Shown here: positions 1 to 7,680 of the stretch, piece after piece
Position numbering within the stretch: the stretch's first letter is position 1
Layout of the letters: each line of letters begins with the position of its first letter
From: Deltaproteobacteria bacterium RBG_16_44_11
GTDB lineage: Bacteria > Desulfobacterota > Syntrophia > Syntrophales > Smithellaceae
Direction of reading: 5' to 3'
Length of the DNA: 29,453 bases
Assembly: GCA_001797845.1 (NCBI GenBank)
Contig: MGQN01000023.1
Coordinates: 78,201 to 107,653, forward strand
Notes under the pieces: generated by a model
Seen by the model: only the letters and a program-made list of their open reading frames with translations
Database searches by the model: none
What the model was told of the DNA's origin: nothing
Made by a program: the position numbers and the translations under genes

Positions 1-159
1 GCGCCTTACTTAAGCATAACAATTTATAACGGCTCCACCAGCCTCTATACCTTGCAGGTAATGAGCGTCATCGCTCTTGTCGGCATGCCGATTGTTATCG
101 GATACACCATATTTGTTTACAGAATTTTTAAAGGGAAAACAAAGGCTGAAAACTATTGA
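1..159 (+). CDS. cydB: Cytochrome bd oxidase subunit II, C-terminal end (partial)
   Basis: Frame 1 is open from the first base to a TGA at 157-159, giving 52 residues cut at the left edge of the window. The peptide has a short polar stretch (SITIYNGSTS), a hydrophobic membrane segment (VMSVIALVGMPIVIGYTIFV) and a basic tail beginning YRIFKGK. From memory this matches the end of CydB, where a last transmembrane helix is followed by a Y-R-x-F-[KR]-G-K tail. CydB with CydA forms the high-affinity quinol oxidase of the inner membrane, which reduces O2 to water and protects anaerobes against oxygen. The upstream part, and cydA, should lie just to the left. It converges on the next gene, 40 bp away. 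The call rests on a short fragment. Confidence 0.72.
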   Translation, partial: APYLSITIYNGSTSLYTLQVMSVIALVGMPIVIGYTIFVYRIFKGKTKAENY

Positions 160-199
160 TAGGTGGGACATTCTATCATTATGTAAAGACAAATCAAGA

Positions 200-1399
200 T
201 TACATGCCCGGATATAAAGCGGACTTCAAATTATCCGCTTTTGCCGGCTGATAAATAAAGTAAAACAGAAATATTGAGATGAAAGAAAGAAAACCAAAAA
301 TTAAGAAGGCGGGAGTATAAGAGCCCACGCTATCAAAAATTTTCCCCGCCAGCGGCGGCGATATAAATCCGGCAATGCCGTTGCAAAGAAAGAGAGTGGA
401 GTATACCGTGCCCATCTTCTCAGTTCCGTATCGGTTGGCAATTTCCGCGGCATAAAGCACCAGGCAAGCGCTATAATTAAAACCGGCTAATATTGTGAAC
501 AAATAGAATGTCGCGTTGCTTTTAACCACAAAAGGCGCAGCCAGACAGACCACCGCAGTGCTGATAAGAGATATAAGAATAGTTTTTTTGCCTTCTAGAA
601 TTCCGCCGATGAATCCCCAAATAATTCTTCCTGCTGTATTAAAAAGAGCGAGGATGGTAACCGCCGATCCGGCCACTGCCATATCCAGGTTTAAGGAAAG
701 GCCGTAAGGTTTGATATTGCCGATAATCATCAACCCGACGCAAAGACAGGGGAAAATTCCGCACAATAAACCCAAAAATTTACGGTCTTTGAAAAGATCA
801 AATGTCTTAATAGCAACATCGCCGCGAATCTCTTTTATTTCCTGCGGCGGGTTGTGTAAAAACATGGTAGCGATAGCGAGAATTGTTATAAAGCCGAAAC
901 CCATATATCTGAATATTGATAAAACGTTCATATGTTGCGCAAGCAAATATTCACCTAGTTGTGAAATTATAATTGCGCTTCCTCCGAAGCCGGCGACGGC
1001 AAGCCCCGTCACCAGACTCTGATGATTGGGAAACCATTTGACTGAGCAGGCTATAGGGCACAGATAGCAAAGCCCCACCCCGACCGGGGCTAAAATGCCG
1101 ATGAAGAGTAAAAGCGCCGGATAGGAGCCGTTCGAATAACCGGCCAATATGTAACTGCTTCCGAAGATAATGCCGCCGATGAAAGCGGGAATTCGCGGGC
1201 CAAAGCGATCCTGAATACGGCCTCCCAGAAAAATAAGAAATGTGGCCGCAAGCGATCCGGTACCGAAGATTACTTGTGTTTGTGCAGTCGTAAGTCCGAA
1301 GTTCTGTTTTAAAGCGGGCACAAAAGTGCTCCAGGAATAACCGGCGCCCAGACTCAGTTGGATGAATACAGCAGCAATGAGAACGATATATTTTTGCAT
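200..1399 (-). CDS. MFS transporter, OFA (oxalate/formate antiporter) type
   Basis: A 399-residue integral membrane protein with about twelve hydrophobic segments, the usual size for the major facilitator superfamily. Residues near 60-68 (GRIQDRFGPR) match MFS motif A between helices 2 and 3. The N-terminus (AGYSWSTFVPAL), the helix 4-5 region (SVKWFPNHQSLVTGLAVAGFG) and the late YGTEKMGTVYSTLFLCNGIAG segment are typical of the oxalate/formate antiporter family. It probably exchanges small carboxylates across the inner membrane, but the substrate cannot be read from the sequence. No strong SD lies before the ATG at 1399, so the leader may be very short. It follows the acyl-CoA synthetase on the same strand after about 130 bp, which would fit import of an acid that the synthetase activates; that link is inference. 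Confidence 0.85.
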   Translation of the reverse strand: MQKYIVLIAAVFIQLSLGAGYSWSTFVPALKQNFGLTTAQTQVIFGTGSLAATFLIFLGGRIQDRFGPRIPAFIGGIIFGSSYILAGYSNGSYPALLLFIGILAPVGVGLCYLCPIACSVKWFPNHQSLVTGLAVAGFGGSAIIISQLGEYLLAQHMNVLSIFRYMGFGFITILAIATMFLHNPPQEIKEIRGDVAIKTFDLFKDRKFLGLLCGIFPCLCVGLMIIGNIKPYGLSLNLDMAVAGSAVTILALFNTAGRIIWGFIGGILEGKKTILISLISTAVVCLAAPFVVKSNATFYLFTILAGFNYSACLVLYAAEIANRYGTEKMGTVYSTLFLCNGIAGFISPPLAGKIFDSVGSYTPAFLIFGFLSFISIFLFYFIYQPAKADNLKSALYPGM

Positions 1400-1413
1400 A
1401 AACCGCTATCCGC

Positions 1414-1440
1414 GATATACAAAATCAAAAAGTTTGTCAA
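1414..1440 (-). promoter_or_regulatory. Possible promoter of the MFS gene
   Basis: On the minus strand a perfect -35 TTGACA (1435-1440) is followed after 15 bp by TATATC (1414-1419). The spacer is shorter than the ideal 17, and the predicted start lies only a few bases before the ATG at 1399, so the transcript would be almost leaderless. That agrees with the lack of an SD. The match is suggestive only. Confidence 0.35.
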
Positions 1441-1527
1441 TTAAATAAAAAAATTGGCGGTGCGCAAGGTATGTTTAGATGTTTTTTGACTGCAAGCAGC
1501 TCTCTAATTATTTTTCACCCGGAAGGA

Positions 1528-3636
1528 TTATTTTTTATCAGACGATCCGTCAAAAAAGATACGCGCATCCACAATCGAAACGCCTTTGCTTTCAGGATGA
1601 ACGATAACCGGGTTCAAATCCATTTCACTGATACCATAGTCGCTGTTCATTAAAAAAGATACTCGGCAGATGACATCAATAAGAGCATCCATGTCCAAGC
1701 GCTTACTACCCCTGGTTCCTTGAAGGAGAGGATATATCTTAAGTTCATGGAGCATATCCAGAGCTTCGCGTTTGGTTACGGGCGCTATGCGTATGGCCGC
1801 GTCTTTGAATATTTCAATATAGATGCCGCCCATTCCGGCCATAACAATCGGACCGAAAATGGGATCCTTGCGCCCGCCGACAAAACATTCTATGCCCTCG
1901 GTAGCCATTTCCTGCACTAGAAAACCGTCAATGACGATACCGGCATTCATTTGTTCTATTGTTTTTCTCATCTGGGATATGGCTATGCCCAATTCCCTCT
2001 CGGTGTGGATATTTATTTTCACGCCGCCGATATCGGATTTGTGCGAAGCGTTTCGAGAAAGAAGTTTTAGCGCGACAGGATAGCGGCAATTGATATCGCC
2101 AATTGACTTTTCATCGCGGATAGTTTGGCTTTTAACCGGTGGTAGTCCCATGGCCGCGCAAATAGCAAGGGACTCATCCGTCAGCAAAATGCGCTTTTCC
2201 GCGCGGCAGTGGTCTCGAATATTCTGAATAAGATTTTGATTAATTTTGTAAACCGGTTCGACTCCCCTGTTGTTTCGCGCCTCTTTCCTCGTGTGATAAG
2301 TTAAAGAAACACTGAGCGCTGTGGCCGCTTCCAGAGGAGACGTGAAAATAGGGAAGGCATAGTTTTTGGAAACATCCAGTATTTCTTCCCGCTCGGAGAT
2401 CATGGCCAGAGAGACAGGTTTTTGATATTTCTCGACCAGTTTTTCCACTCCCACCAGAAATGTCCGTGACATTTCAGCCTCATATTCGGCGATATAAAGG
2501 TGATTAAAAAGTACTCCATCAAAGGTGTCCAGTTTTAAAACCTCCTCGAGAATTTCCGTAAATATTGTGTAATCAAAAACCTCTCCCAGATCCAAGGGAT
2601 TCTGATGAGCAATTACACGGGTATGATAAATAGTTTTGAGCTTTTTAATGAATGCCGGCGGGAAGGGCACCATTTCAAAGCCGTACTTCGCGCAAGCGTC
2701 GGCGGAGAGCACTGCGTGTCCACCGGAGCGGGAAAGAACGGCAACACGCCGGCCTTTCATTAAAGGAAGCCGGATGATTTTTACGGCATTGATTAGATCA
2801 ATTTCATCTTCAACCCGAATTATAGCGGCTTGATTAAGCGCCGCTTCAACCACTTCATCACTGCCGGATAGAGCTGTCGTATGAGACTGCGCGATTTTCG
2901 CACTCGCTTCACTGCGGTTTGCTTTTTGGATAATAACTGGTTTGTCAGATTGCAGTGTTAGATTATAAAATTCTCTGCCTCTCTTGAATCCTTCCAGGTA
3001 AGCGGTGACGATCTCGGTTTTATCATCCTTTAAAAAATATTCCAAAAAATGCGTTTCATCAAGTTGCAGCTTGTTGCCAACAGCGACAAATTTTCCCGGA
3101 GTAATCCCGTATCCGGCAAAAGCACGTAGAAAGGTTCCACCCACACCGCCGCTTTGAACTATGAGAGCAACTTTGCCCCCGGCAGGAGGAATATTTTTGA
3201 AAAAACCAAACGGCATCATCATCTTAATATCAAAGTTGATCGTGCCGATACAGTTTGGACCGATGACTTTCATGCCGTATTTTTCGGCGATATTAAGAAC
3301 TTCCTCTTCCAGGGAATTATCGCCATGAGAAAATTCGCTAAAACCTCCCGACTCGATAACAACATGAGTAATGCCCTTCTTCCCGCAAGCTTTCATGAGA
3401 GAAGGAATAGTTTTTGCCGGTGTCAGAAAAATGGCCACATCAGGAGTTTCCGGCAGATTTTCAATAGACTTGTAAATACGAACGCCGTTAACCTCTCCTT
3501 CTTCGCTGCCCACGCCGTAGAGTTTTCCTTCATAACCATTCTGGCTGTTATTCAACAGAACGATCTGCCCTAAATTCATCTTTGTAGTAGATACGCCAAA
3601 TACTACCATGCTCCGTGGATAAAAAAACTTTTCCAT
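1528..3636 (-). CDS. Acyl-CoA synthetase (ADP-forming), fused alpha-beta subunits
   Basis: A 702-residue protein of the NDP-forming acetyl/acyl-CoA synthetase family, which interconverts acyl-CoA + ADP + Pi and acid + CoA + ATP. The CoA-binding Rossmann domain is at the N-terminus (MEKFFYPRSMVVFGVS). The succinyl-CoA-synthetase-like part follows, with SHTTALSGSD holding the phosphohistidine candidate H252; the usual motif is SHTG, so one glycine is a threonine. The C-terminal ATP-grasp domain has ASHKSDIGGVKINI with the second histidine, H532, and FGPIVMAGMGG. The frame extends 18 codons upstream through a TTG, but I chose the ATG at 3636. It has an AAAGGA ribosome site, begins like the rest of the family, and the extension runs into a terminator. 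In such organisms it may make ATP from acyl-CoA or activate acids. The substrate is unknown. Confidence 0.9.
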   Translation of the reverse strand: MEKFFYPRSMVVFGVSTTKMNLGQIVLLNNSQNGYEGKLYGVGSEEGEVNGVRIYKSIENLPETPDVAIFLTPAKTIPSLMKACGKKGITHVVIESGGFSEFSHGDNSLEEEVLNIAEKYGMKVIGPNCIGTINFDIKMMMPFGFFKNIPPAGGKVALIVQSGGVGGTFLRAFAGYGITPGKFVAVGNKLQLDETHFLEYFLKDDKTEIVTAYLEGFKRGREFYNLTLQSDKPVIIQKANRSEASAKIAQSHTTALSGSDEVVEAALNQAAIIRVEDEIDLINAVKIIRLPLMKGRRVAVLSRSGGHAVLSADACAKYGFEMVPFPPAFIKKLKTIYHTRVIAHQNPLDLGEVFDYTIFTEILEEVLKLDTFDGVLFNHLYIAEYEAEMSRTFLVGVEKLVEKYQKPVSLAMISEREEILDVSKNYAFPIFTSPLEAATALSVSLTYHTRKEARNNRGVEPVYKINQNLIQNIRDHCRAEKRILLTDESLAICAAMGLPPVKSQTIRDEKSIGDINCRYPVALKLLSRNASHKSDIGGVKINIHTERELGIAISQMRKTIEQMNAGIVIDGFLVQEMATEGIECFVGGRKDPIFGPIVMAGMGGIYIEIFKDAAIRIAPVTKREALDMLHELKIYPLLQGTRGSKRLDMDALIDVICRVSFLMNSDYGISEMDLNPVIVHPESKGVSIVDARIFFDGSSDKK

Positions 3637-3688
3637 GGCAGGTAAGTCCTTTCCGCCAACAACATCGTGTGATGCGCGTTGATACATC

Positions 3689-3720
3689 AAAAAAATGTCC
3701 CCCCTGGACGCTGGAGGGAC
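3689..3720 (-). terminator. Rho-independent terminator after the enoyl-CoA hydratase gene
   Basis: Read on the minus strand, GTCCCTCC pairs with GGGGGGAC (one G-T wobble) around an 8-base loop at 3697-3720. It is followed after one base by seven T's (3689-3695). It lies 40 bp past the hydratase stop codon and about 50 bp before the chosen synthetase start, so it should end the hydratase transcript and separate the two genes. Confidence 0.75.
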
Positions 3721-3759
3721 ATAAATATTTACGGGATCATGAAATAATAAAGCACCAGC

Positions 3760-4542
3760 TTATCGACCCTTAAAATTGGGCGGTCTTTTTTCTAAAAATG
3801 CTCGCGAGCCTTCTTTGAAATCTTCCGTGAATATAAGCGCTTTGCTGGCCGCGTTTTCGATTTTCATAATGCCGTCACGAAGAGTGGTTTCTAATCCCAG
3901 CCTGACCGCTTTCATGATTTCACGTTGTGCTATGGGCGCGCCTGCGGCAAGTTTCTTGGCCAGAGCCCTGGCTTCTTCCAGCACTTTTTCTTTCGGCACG
4001 ACCTTGTTGAGAAGACCCAGCGCCAACGCATCTTTTGCCGGTAGAAAATCGCCTGTCAGCATAAGTTCAAGAGCTTTAGTTTTGCCGATAAATCTGGGCA
4101 GGCGCTGAGTTCCTCCCCATCCGGGATTTAAGCCCAGTTTCACTTCGGGCAGCCCCAGCGTAGCGGCATCCGACATGATTCTGAGATGGCAGCAGCACGC
4201 CAGTTCAAGGCCGCCGCCGTACGCGCCGCCTTGTATCGCGGCAATAATAACCTTAGGATAATTTTCTATCTTGAAATAAATTTCATTGCCGTTGTATTCG
4301 TGTACTTTTCCCGATTGCAGACCTGCGAATTCCGTAATATCCGCTCCGGCTGAAAAAAGTTTTTCTCCGCTGCCGGTGATAACTATAGCCCGCACATTAT
4401 CATCCTTTTCACATTTATCGAGCAGATCATTAATATCTCTCAAGACACCCTGCCCCATTGAGTTTGCGGGCGGATGATTAATTGCCGCAATGACCACCAT
4501 CCCGTCTTGTTCTACGTTCAACTTCTCGTAATTAAAAGCCAT
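3760..4542 (-). CDS. Enoyl-CoA hydratase/isomerase family protein (crotonase)
   Basis: A 260-residue crotonase-fold enzyme, the normal length. The oxyanion-hole segments are visible at FSAGADI (about 63-69) and GGAYGGGLELA (about 105-115). Both glutamates used for water addition in classical enoyl-CoA hydratase are present: E113 in GGGLELA and E133 in LPEVKLG, followed by NPGWGGTQRLPR. It most likely hydrates trans-2-enoyl-CoA to 3-hydroxyacyl-CoA in beta-oxidation or in a related acid-degradation pathway. Other crotonase reactions cannot be excluded from sequence. A strong SD (GGGAGGAG) sits 7 bases before the ATG at 4542, and a consensus promoter lies 60-90 bp upstream. It appears to be a single-gene transcript ended by the hairpin at 3689-3720. 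It is divergent from the rrf2 gene. Confidence 0.9.
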   Translation of the reverse strand: MAFNYEKLNVEQDGMVVIAAINHPPANSMGQGVLRDINDLLDKCEKDDNVRAIVITGSGEKLFSAGADITEFAGLQSGKVHEYNGNEIYFKIENYPKVIIAAIQGGAYGGGLELACCCHLRIMSDAATLGLPEVKLGLNPGWGGTQRLPRFIGKTKALELMLTGDFLPAKDALALGLLNKVVPKEKVLEEARALAKKLAAGAPIAQREIMKAVRLGLETTLRDGIMKIENAASKALIFTEDFKEGSRAFLEKRPPNFKGR

Positions 4543-4604
4543 TTTCTTTCTCCTCCCAAATTTATTTTTAAAAAAATACTTAGGCAGATATTTTTTAATG
4601 CATG

Positions 4605-4633
4605 ATTATAAAAAGGACACCTGCTTGTGTCAA
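4605..4633 (-). promoter_or_regulatory. Sigma-70 promoter for the enoyl-CoA hydratase gene
   Basis: On the minus strand TTGACA (4628-4633) and TATAAT (4605-4610) are both perfect and are separated by exactly 17 bp. The start of transcription would be near 4598, giving a leader of about 55 bases before the ATG at 4542. The -35 lies inside a 15-base sequence, TTTCTCTTGACACAA, that recurs elsewhere in the window. Confidence 0.8.
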
Positions 4634-4658
4634 GAGAAAACGGTTCTTAAAAAAATCC

Positions 4659-4687
4659 TTGACAAAAAGCGTTCGTTATTTTATTTA
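4659..4687 (+). promoter_or_regulatory. Promoter of the rrf2-mnmA-metY-cysK cluster
   Basis: A perfect TTGACA (4659-4664) is followed after 17 bp by TATTTA (4682-4687), a weaker -10. Transcription would begin near 4694, about 35 bases before the rrf2 ATG. The promoter is back to back with that of the hydratase gene. Confidence 0.6.
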
Positions 4688-4703
4688 CTACTAAATAGAT
4701 AGT
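4687..4703. promoter_or_regulatory. Candidate operator for the Rrf2-type regulator
   Basis: An AT-rich imperfect dyad, ACTA-nine bases-TAGT, begins at the last base of the proposed -10 and covers the likely transcription start. It is followed by a further ATATAGTAT. Rrf2 proteins such as IscR and CymR bind AT-rich dyads that overlap promoters, and many repress themselves. The position fits autorepression, but the match to any published Rrf2 site is not exact. Confidence 0.3.
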
Positions 4704-4729
4704 TTATATAGTATTAGGCCGGTGTTTTA

Positions 4730-5170
4730 ATGAAACTTTCAACAAGATCAAGGTACGGGGTACGGATGATGGCCGACTTGGCGGAAAATTTTGGGAGGAA
4801 ATCCGTATTTTTAAAAGATATAGCTAAAAGAGAAGAGATTTCGGAAAAGTATTTGAGTATAATTATAATTCCTTTGCGGGGAGCCGGCTTAATTCAATCA
4901 ATACGGGGAGCGCACGGCGGATATACCTTAGCCAAACGTCCGGAGGAAATTACCATTCAAGATATTTTTAATGCGCTCGAAGGAAAAATTTGTTTAGTGG
5001 AATGTATAGAAAATCCCAAGGAATGCTCGCGAGTGGGGATTTGCCCGACAAGAGATATCTGGTCTGTTTTAGGCGAAAAGATAAGGGAAATATTGAACTC
5101 CGTTACCCTGGCTGATATTGTCAGGACACGTCGCGAAAAAGCGGGGAACAATATTATGAACTATATTTAA
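4730..5170 (+). CDS. Rrf2-family transcriptional regulator with cysteine cluster
   Basis: A 146-residue winged-helix repressor of the Rrf2 family (IscR, CymR and NsrR are members). The N-terminus (MKLSTRSRYGVRMMADLA), the recognition-helix region (ISEKYLSIIIIPLRGAGLI) and the wing (SIRGAHGGYTLAKRPEEIT) are all typical. The C-terminal half carries C88, C92, C99 and C105 followed by PTRDIW, as in members that bind an Fe-S cluster or sense thiols; IscR uses three cysteines in this region. It is the first gene of a cluster with mnmA, metY and cysK, so it probably adjusts cysteine or homocysteine synthesis to sulfur or Fe-S status, like CymR or IscR. Which signal it senses is inference. The next gene starts 38 bp downstream. 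Confidence 0.88.
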   Translation: MKLSTRSRYGVRMMADLAENFGRKSVFLKDIAKREEISEKYLSIIIIPLRGAGLIQSIRGAHGGYTLAKRPEEITIQDIFNALEGKICLVECIENPKECSRVGICPTRDIWSVLGEKIREILNSVTLADIVRTRREKAGNNIMNYI

Positions 5171-5208
5171 ACAGAAGACGTATTAATGCAAATTATGCTG
5201 GTGCTTTT

Positions 5209-6264
5209 ATGCAGAAAAAAGTTTTTATAGCCATGAGCGGCGGCGTTGATTCTTCTGTGGCGGCGCTACTTCTCAAGGAAAATGGTTATGCCGTGACCGG
5301 AGTGACGATGTGTCTGGGCATCCGTGAGGATGGCGATCGCACCCGTTGCTGTGGATTGGATGCCATAGACGATGCGAAGCATGTCTGCGATCAACTGCAA
5401 ATCCCTCATTTTGTTTTCGACTTTGCCAAGGAGATGGAAGAACGTGTTATAAATAAATTTGCTGTGGAATATCAAAGAGGCAGAACGCCAAACCCTTGCA
5501 TAGACTGCAACCGTTACCTTAAATTCGGCACGCTTCTGGATAAGGCTCGCGGCATCGGCTTTGATTATTTAGCCACAGGACATTACGCCCATATAGAAAA
5601 GCGAGGAGAATCTTGGCATTTGCTACGTCCTAAAGATAAGATTAAAGATCAGACATATTTTCTTTATCCGATTAAAACGGGAGATTTGTCTTCGCTTCTT
5701 TTTCCCTTAGGCGGTTTGAAGAAAGAGGAAGTCCGCGCTCTGGCCAAAAAAAAGGGACTGCATGTTGCGCAAAAAGCCGAAAGCCAGGATATTTGTTTTG
5801 TAACTCAGGGTGACTATCGGCAGTTTTTTCTCACGAAAAATTTATCTTCAGCCGAAGGCGACATTGTAGATATGAAGGGAAATACTTTAGGAAGTCACCG
5901 CGGCATTATTTTTTATACCATCGGCCAGCGCGGGGGGCTGGGGATCAGCGCGAAGACGCCTCTTTACGTGGTGGAGATTGACGTGAGAAAAAATCAGGTT
6001 ATTGTCGGCGAAAAAAAAGACTTGCTGGCGAAAGGGTTGATTGCTGGGGACATCAATATTCTGACTGACAAATTACCCGGTGAGGCGGAAGCTAAAATCC
6101 GTTACCGGAAAAAGCCGGCGAGCTGTGAAATTTCAAGAGAGGGTAAAAATTTAAAAATTATTTTTAAAGAAACACAGGAATCAATTACGCCGGGACAGGC
6201 TGTCGTTCTCTATGCAGGAGATGAAGTATTGGGAGGCGGCGTAATCGAAGAAGTTATTCGCTAA
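5209..6264 (+). CDS. mnmA: tRNA-specific 2-thiouridylase MnmA
   Basis: A 351-residue protein of the usual MnmA length. The PP-loop ATP-binding motif SGGVDSS is at 10-16. The catalytic cysteine is C97 in TPNPCIDCNRYLKFG, and the second, persulfide-forming cysteine is C196 in SQDICFV. FDYLATGHYA (near 118-127) and the C-terminal GQRGGLGI and TPGQAVVLY segments of the beta-barrel domain are also present. The enzyme adenylates and thiolates U34 of tRNA(Glu, Gln, Lys) in the cytoplasm, taking sulfur that started as cysteine persulfide. It probably shares a transcript with rrf2 upstream and metY downstream (47 bp gap). No adjacent cysteine desulfurase gene is present, although many bacteria have one here. 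The SD before this ATG is poor. Confidence 0.95.
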   Translation: MQKKVFIAMSGGVDSSVAALLLKENGYAVTGVTMCLGIREDGDRTRCCGLDAIDDAKHVCDQLQIPHFVFDFAKEMEERVINKFAVEYQRGRTPNPCIDCNRYLKFGTLLDKARGIGFDYLATGHYAHIEKRGESWHLLRPKDKIKDQTYFLYPIKTGDLSSLLFPLGGLKKEEVRALAKKKGLHVAQKAESQDICFVTQGDYRQFFLTKNLSSAEGDIVDMKGNTLGSHRGIIFYTIGQRGGLGISAKTPLYVVEIDVRKNQVIVGEKKDLLAKGLIAGDINILTDKLPGEAEAKIRYRKKPASCEISREGKNLKIIFKETQESITPGQAVVLYAGDEVLGGGVIEEVIR

Positions 6265-6311
6265 ATCAATTGATATTATAGTTCTTTTATTAAATGGAGG
6301 GGATAATAAAG

Positions 6312-7595
6312 ATGAGTAAAATAGATAATAAGTTAAAAATAGAAACATTAGCTTTGCATGGCGGTCAGGAACCAGATCCTACAACCGGTTCGCGGGCGGT
6401 ACCTATATATCAGACAACATCCTATCAATTTAAGGATACCGAACATGCGGCCAGCCTTTTTGGCCTGAAAGAATTCGGTAATATTTATACGCGGCTCATG
6501 AATCCGACTACGGATGTGCTGGAAAAGAGGGTTGCCCTCTTAGATGGAGGAATAGGCGCGCTGGCAGTGGCGAGCGGCCAGTCGGCAATAACTCTTGCCT
6601 TGCTCAATATTGCGCAAGCCGGAGATGAAATTGTCTCGGCGGATAATCTCTACGGTGGAACATACAATCTGTTTCATTACACTTTTCCACGTTTGGGGAT
6701 TAAGGTGAACTTCGTCAAGTCCAATGATTTGAAGGCGCTGGAGAAAGCCATCACCCCCAAAACAAAAGCTGTCTATGCCGAATCCATCGGCAATCCCAAG
6801 CTGGATGTTACCGATCTGGAAGGTATTGCCGGTGTTGCTCACAAACATGGTATCCCCTTTGTGCTGGATAATACCGTCTCTCCCTATCTTCTGCGCCCGA
6901 TTGATTTCGGTGTGGATATAGTTGTTTATTCCGCGACAAAGTTCATCGGAGGGCACGGTACATCGCTGGGCGGAATAATAGTAGATGCGGGAAAATTCGA
7001 GTGGACCAACGGAAAATTTCCATTCATTGCTGATGCCGAGCCCGGTTATCATGGCCTTAATTTCATCGAGGCTTTCGGAAACCTTGCTTATATCGTAAGA
7101 GCGCGGGTTGTGCTGTTGCGTGATTTGGGTCCGGCCCTATCCCCATTTAATTCGTTCCTGTTCCTGCAGGGTTTGGAAACATTACATTTGCGTATGCCGC
7201 GCCACTGTGAAAATGCCCTGGCCGTAGCACAATATCTGGAGAAACATTCTAAAGTAAGCTGGGTTAATTACCCGGGGCTCGCTTCCAGCCCGGAAAAAAT
7301 AAGAGCAGCTAAGTATCTGCCCAAGGGCGCGGGCGCGCTTGTTGGCTTTGGAATCAAAGGCGGAATCGATGCAGGGAAGAAGTTTATTAATTCACTGCAA
7401 CTGATTTCCCATCTGGCCAATATAGGTGACGCAAAAACGCTGGCGATTCATCCGGCTTCCACCACGCATCAGCAACTGTCGCCGGAAGAACAACTGGCCA
7501 CGGGAGTGACACCGGATTTCATCCGCCTGTCCATTGGTATCGAACATATTGACGATATCCTGGCGGATGTCGGGCAGTCTCTGGCGAGGACGTAA
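6312..7595 (+). CDS. metY: O-acetylhomoserine (thiol)-lyase, PLP-dependent
   Basis: A 427-residue enzyme of the Cys/Met-metabolism PLP family. The PLP lysine is K210 in VVYSATKFIGGHGTSLGG. Other family marks are the N-terminal ETLALHGGQ, YTRLMNPTTDVLEKRVA, and the C-terminal IHPASTTHQQLSPEEQLATGV with SIGIEHIDDI. The length of about 430 residues and these motifs point to MetY, which makes homocysteine from O-acetylhomoserine and sulfide, rather than to the shorter MetB or MetC. An in-frame ATG lies 18 bases earlier, but it is part of the GGAGGGG ribosome site, so the ATG at 6312 is preferred. It sits between mnmA and cysK in a sulfur cluster and competes with CysK for sulfide. Confidence 0.93.
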   Translation: MSKIDNKLKIETLALHGGQEPDPTTGSRAVPIYQTTSYQFKDTEHAASLFGLKEFGNIYTRLMNPTTDVLEKRVALLDGGIGALAVASGQSAITLALLNIAQAGDEIVSADNLYGGTYNLFHYTFPRLGIKVNFVKSNDLKALEKAITPKTKAVYAESIGNPKLDVTDLEGIAGVAHKHGIPFVLDNTVSPYLLRPIDFGVDIVVYSATKFIGGHGTSLGGIIVDAGKFEWTNGKFPFIADAEPGYHGLNFIEAFGNLAYIVRARVVLLRDLGPALSPFNSFLFLQGLETLHLRMPRHCENALAVAQYLEKHSKVSWVNYPGLASSPEKIRAAKYLPKGAGALVGFGIKGGIDAGKKFINSLQLISHLANIGDAKTLAIHPASTTHQQLSPEEQLATGVTPDFIRLSIGIEHIDDILADVGQSLART

Positions 7596-7619
7596 GCCTC
7601 AGCGGCCTGAAAACTTAAG

Positions 7620-7650
7620 TTTCCCCATCGTCCAAGTGACGATGGGGAAA
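7620..7650 (+). terminator. Perfect 13-bp hairpin between metY and cysK
   Basis: TTTCCCCATCGTC (7620-7632) pairs perfectly with GACGATGGGGAAA (7638-7650) around the 5-base loop CAAGT. The following bases are ATAAATTGTTT, so the U-tract is interrupted. It lies 24 bp past the metY stop and 30 bp before cysK. It could be a partial terminator, an attenuator or an RNA-processing and stability site that sets the cysK:metY ratio. Confidence 0.65.
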
Positions 7651-7680
7651 ATAAATTGTTTGGAAAATAGGAGACAAATC

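Noticed and set aside
157..178. Hairpin TGATAG/CTATCA between cydB and the MFS gene as a terminator
   Set aside because: The stem has six mostly A-T pairs with a 10-base loop and no T-run on either strand, so it is too weak to call.
711..1022. Plus-strand open frame across the MFS gene
   Set aside because: It is antisense to a well-supported transporter, has no SD and shows no recognisable domains. Other antisense frames in the synthetase, cusA and HEAT genes were dropped for the same reason.
6265..6311. SAM or T-box riboswitch before metY
   Set aside because: The gap from mnmA is 47 bases and contains only the ribosome site.
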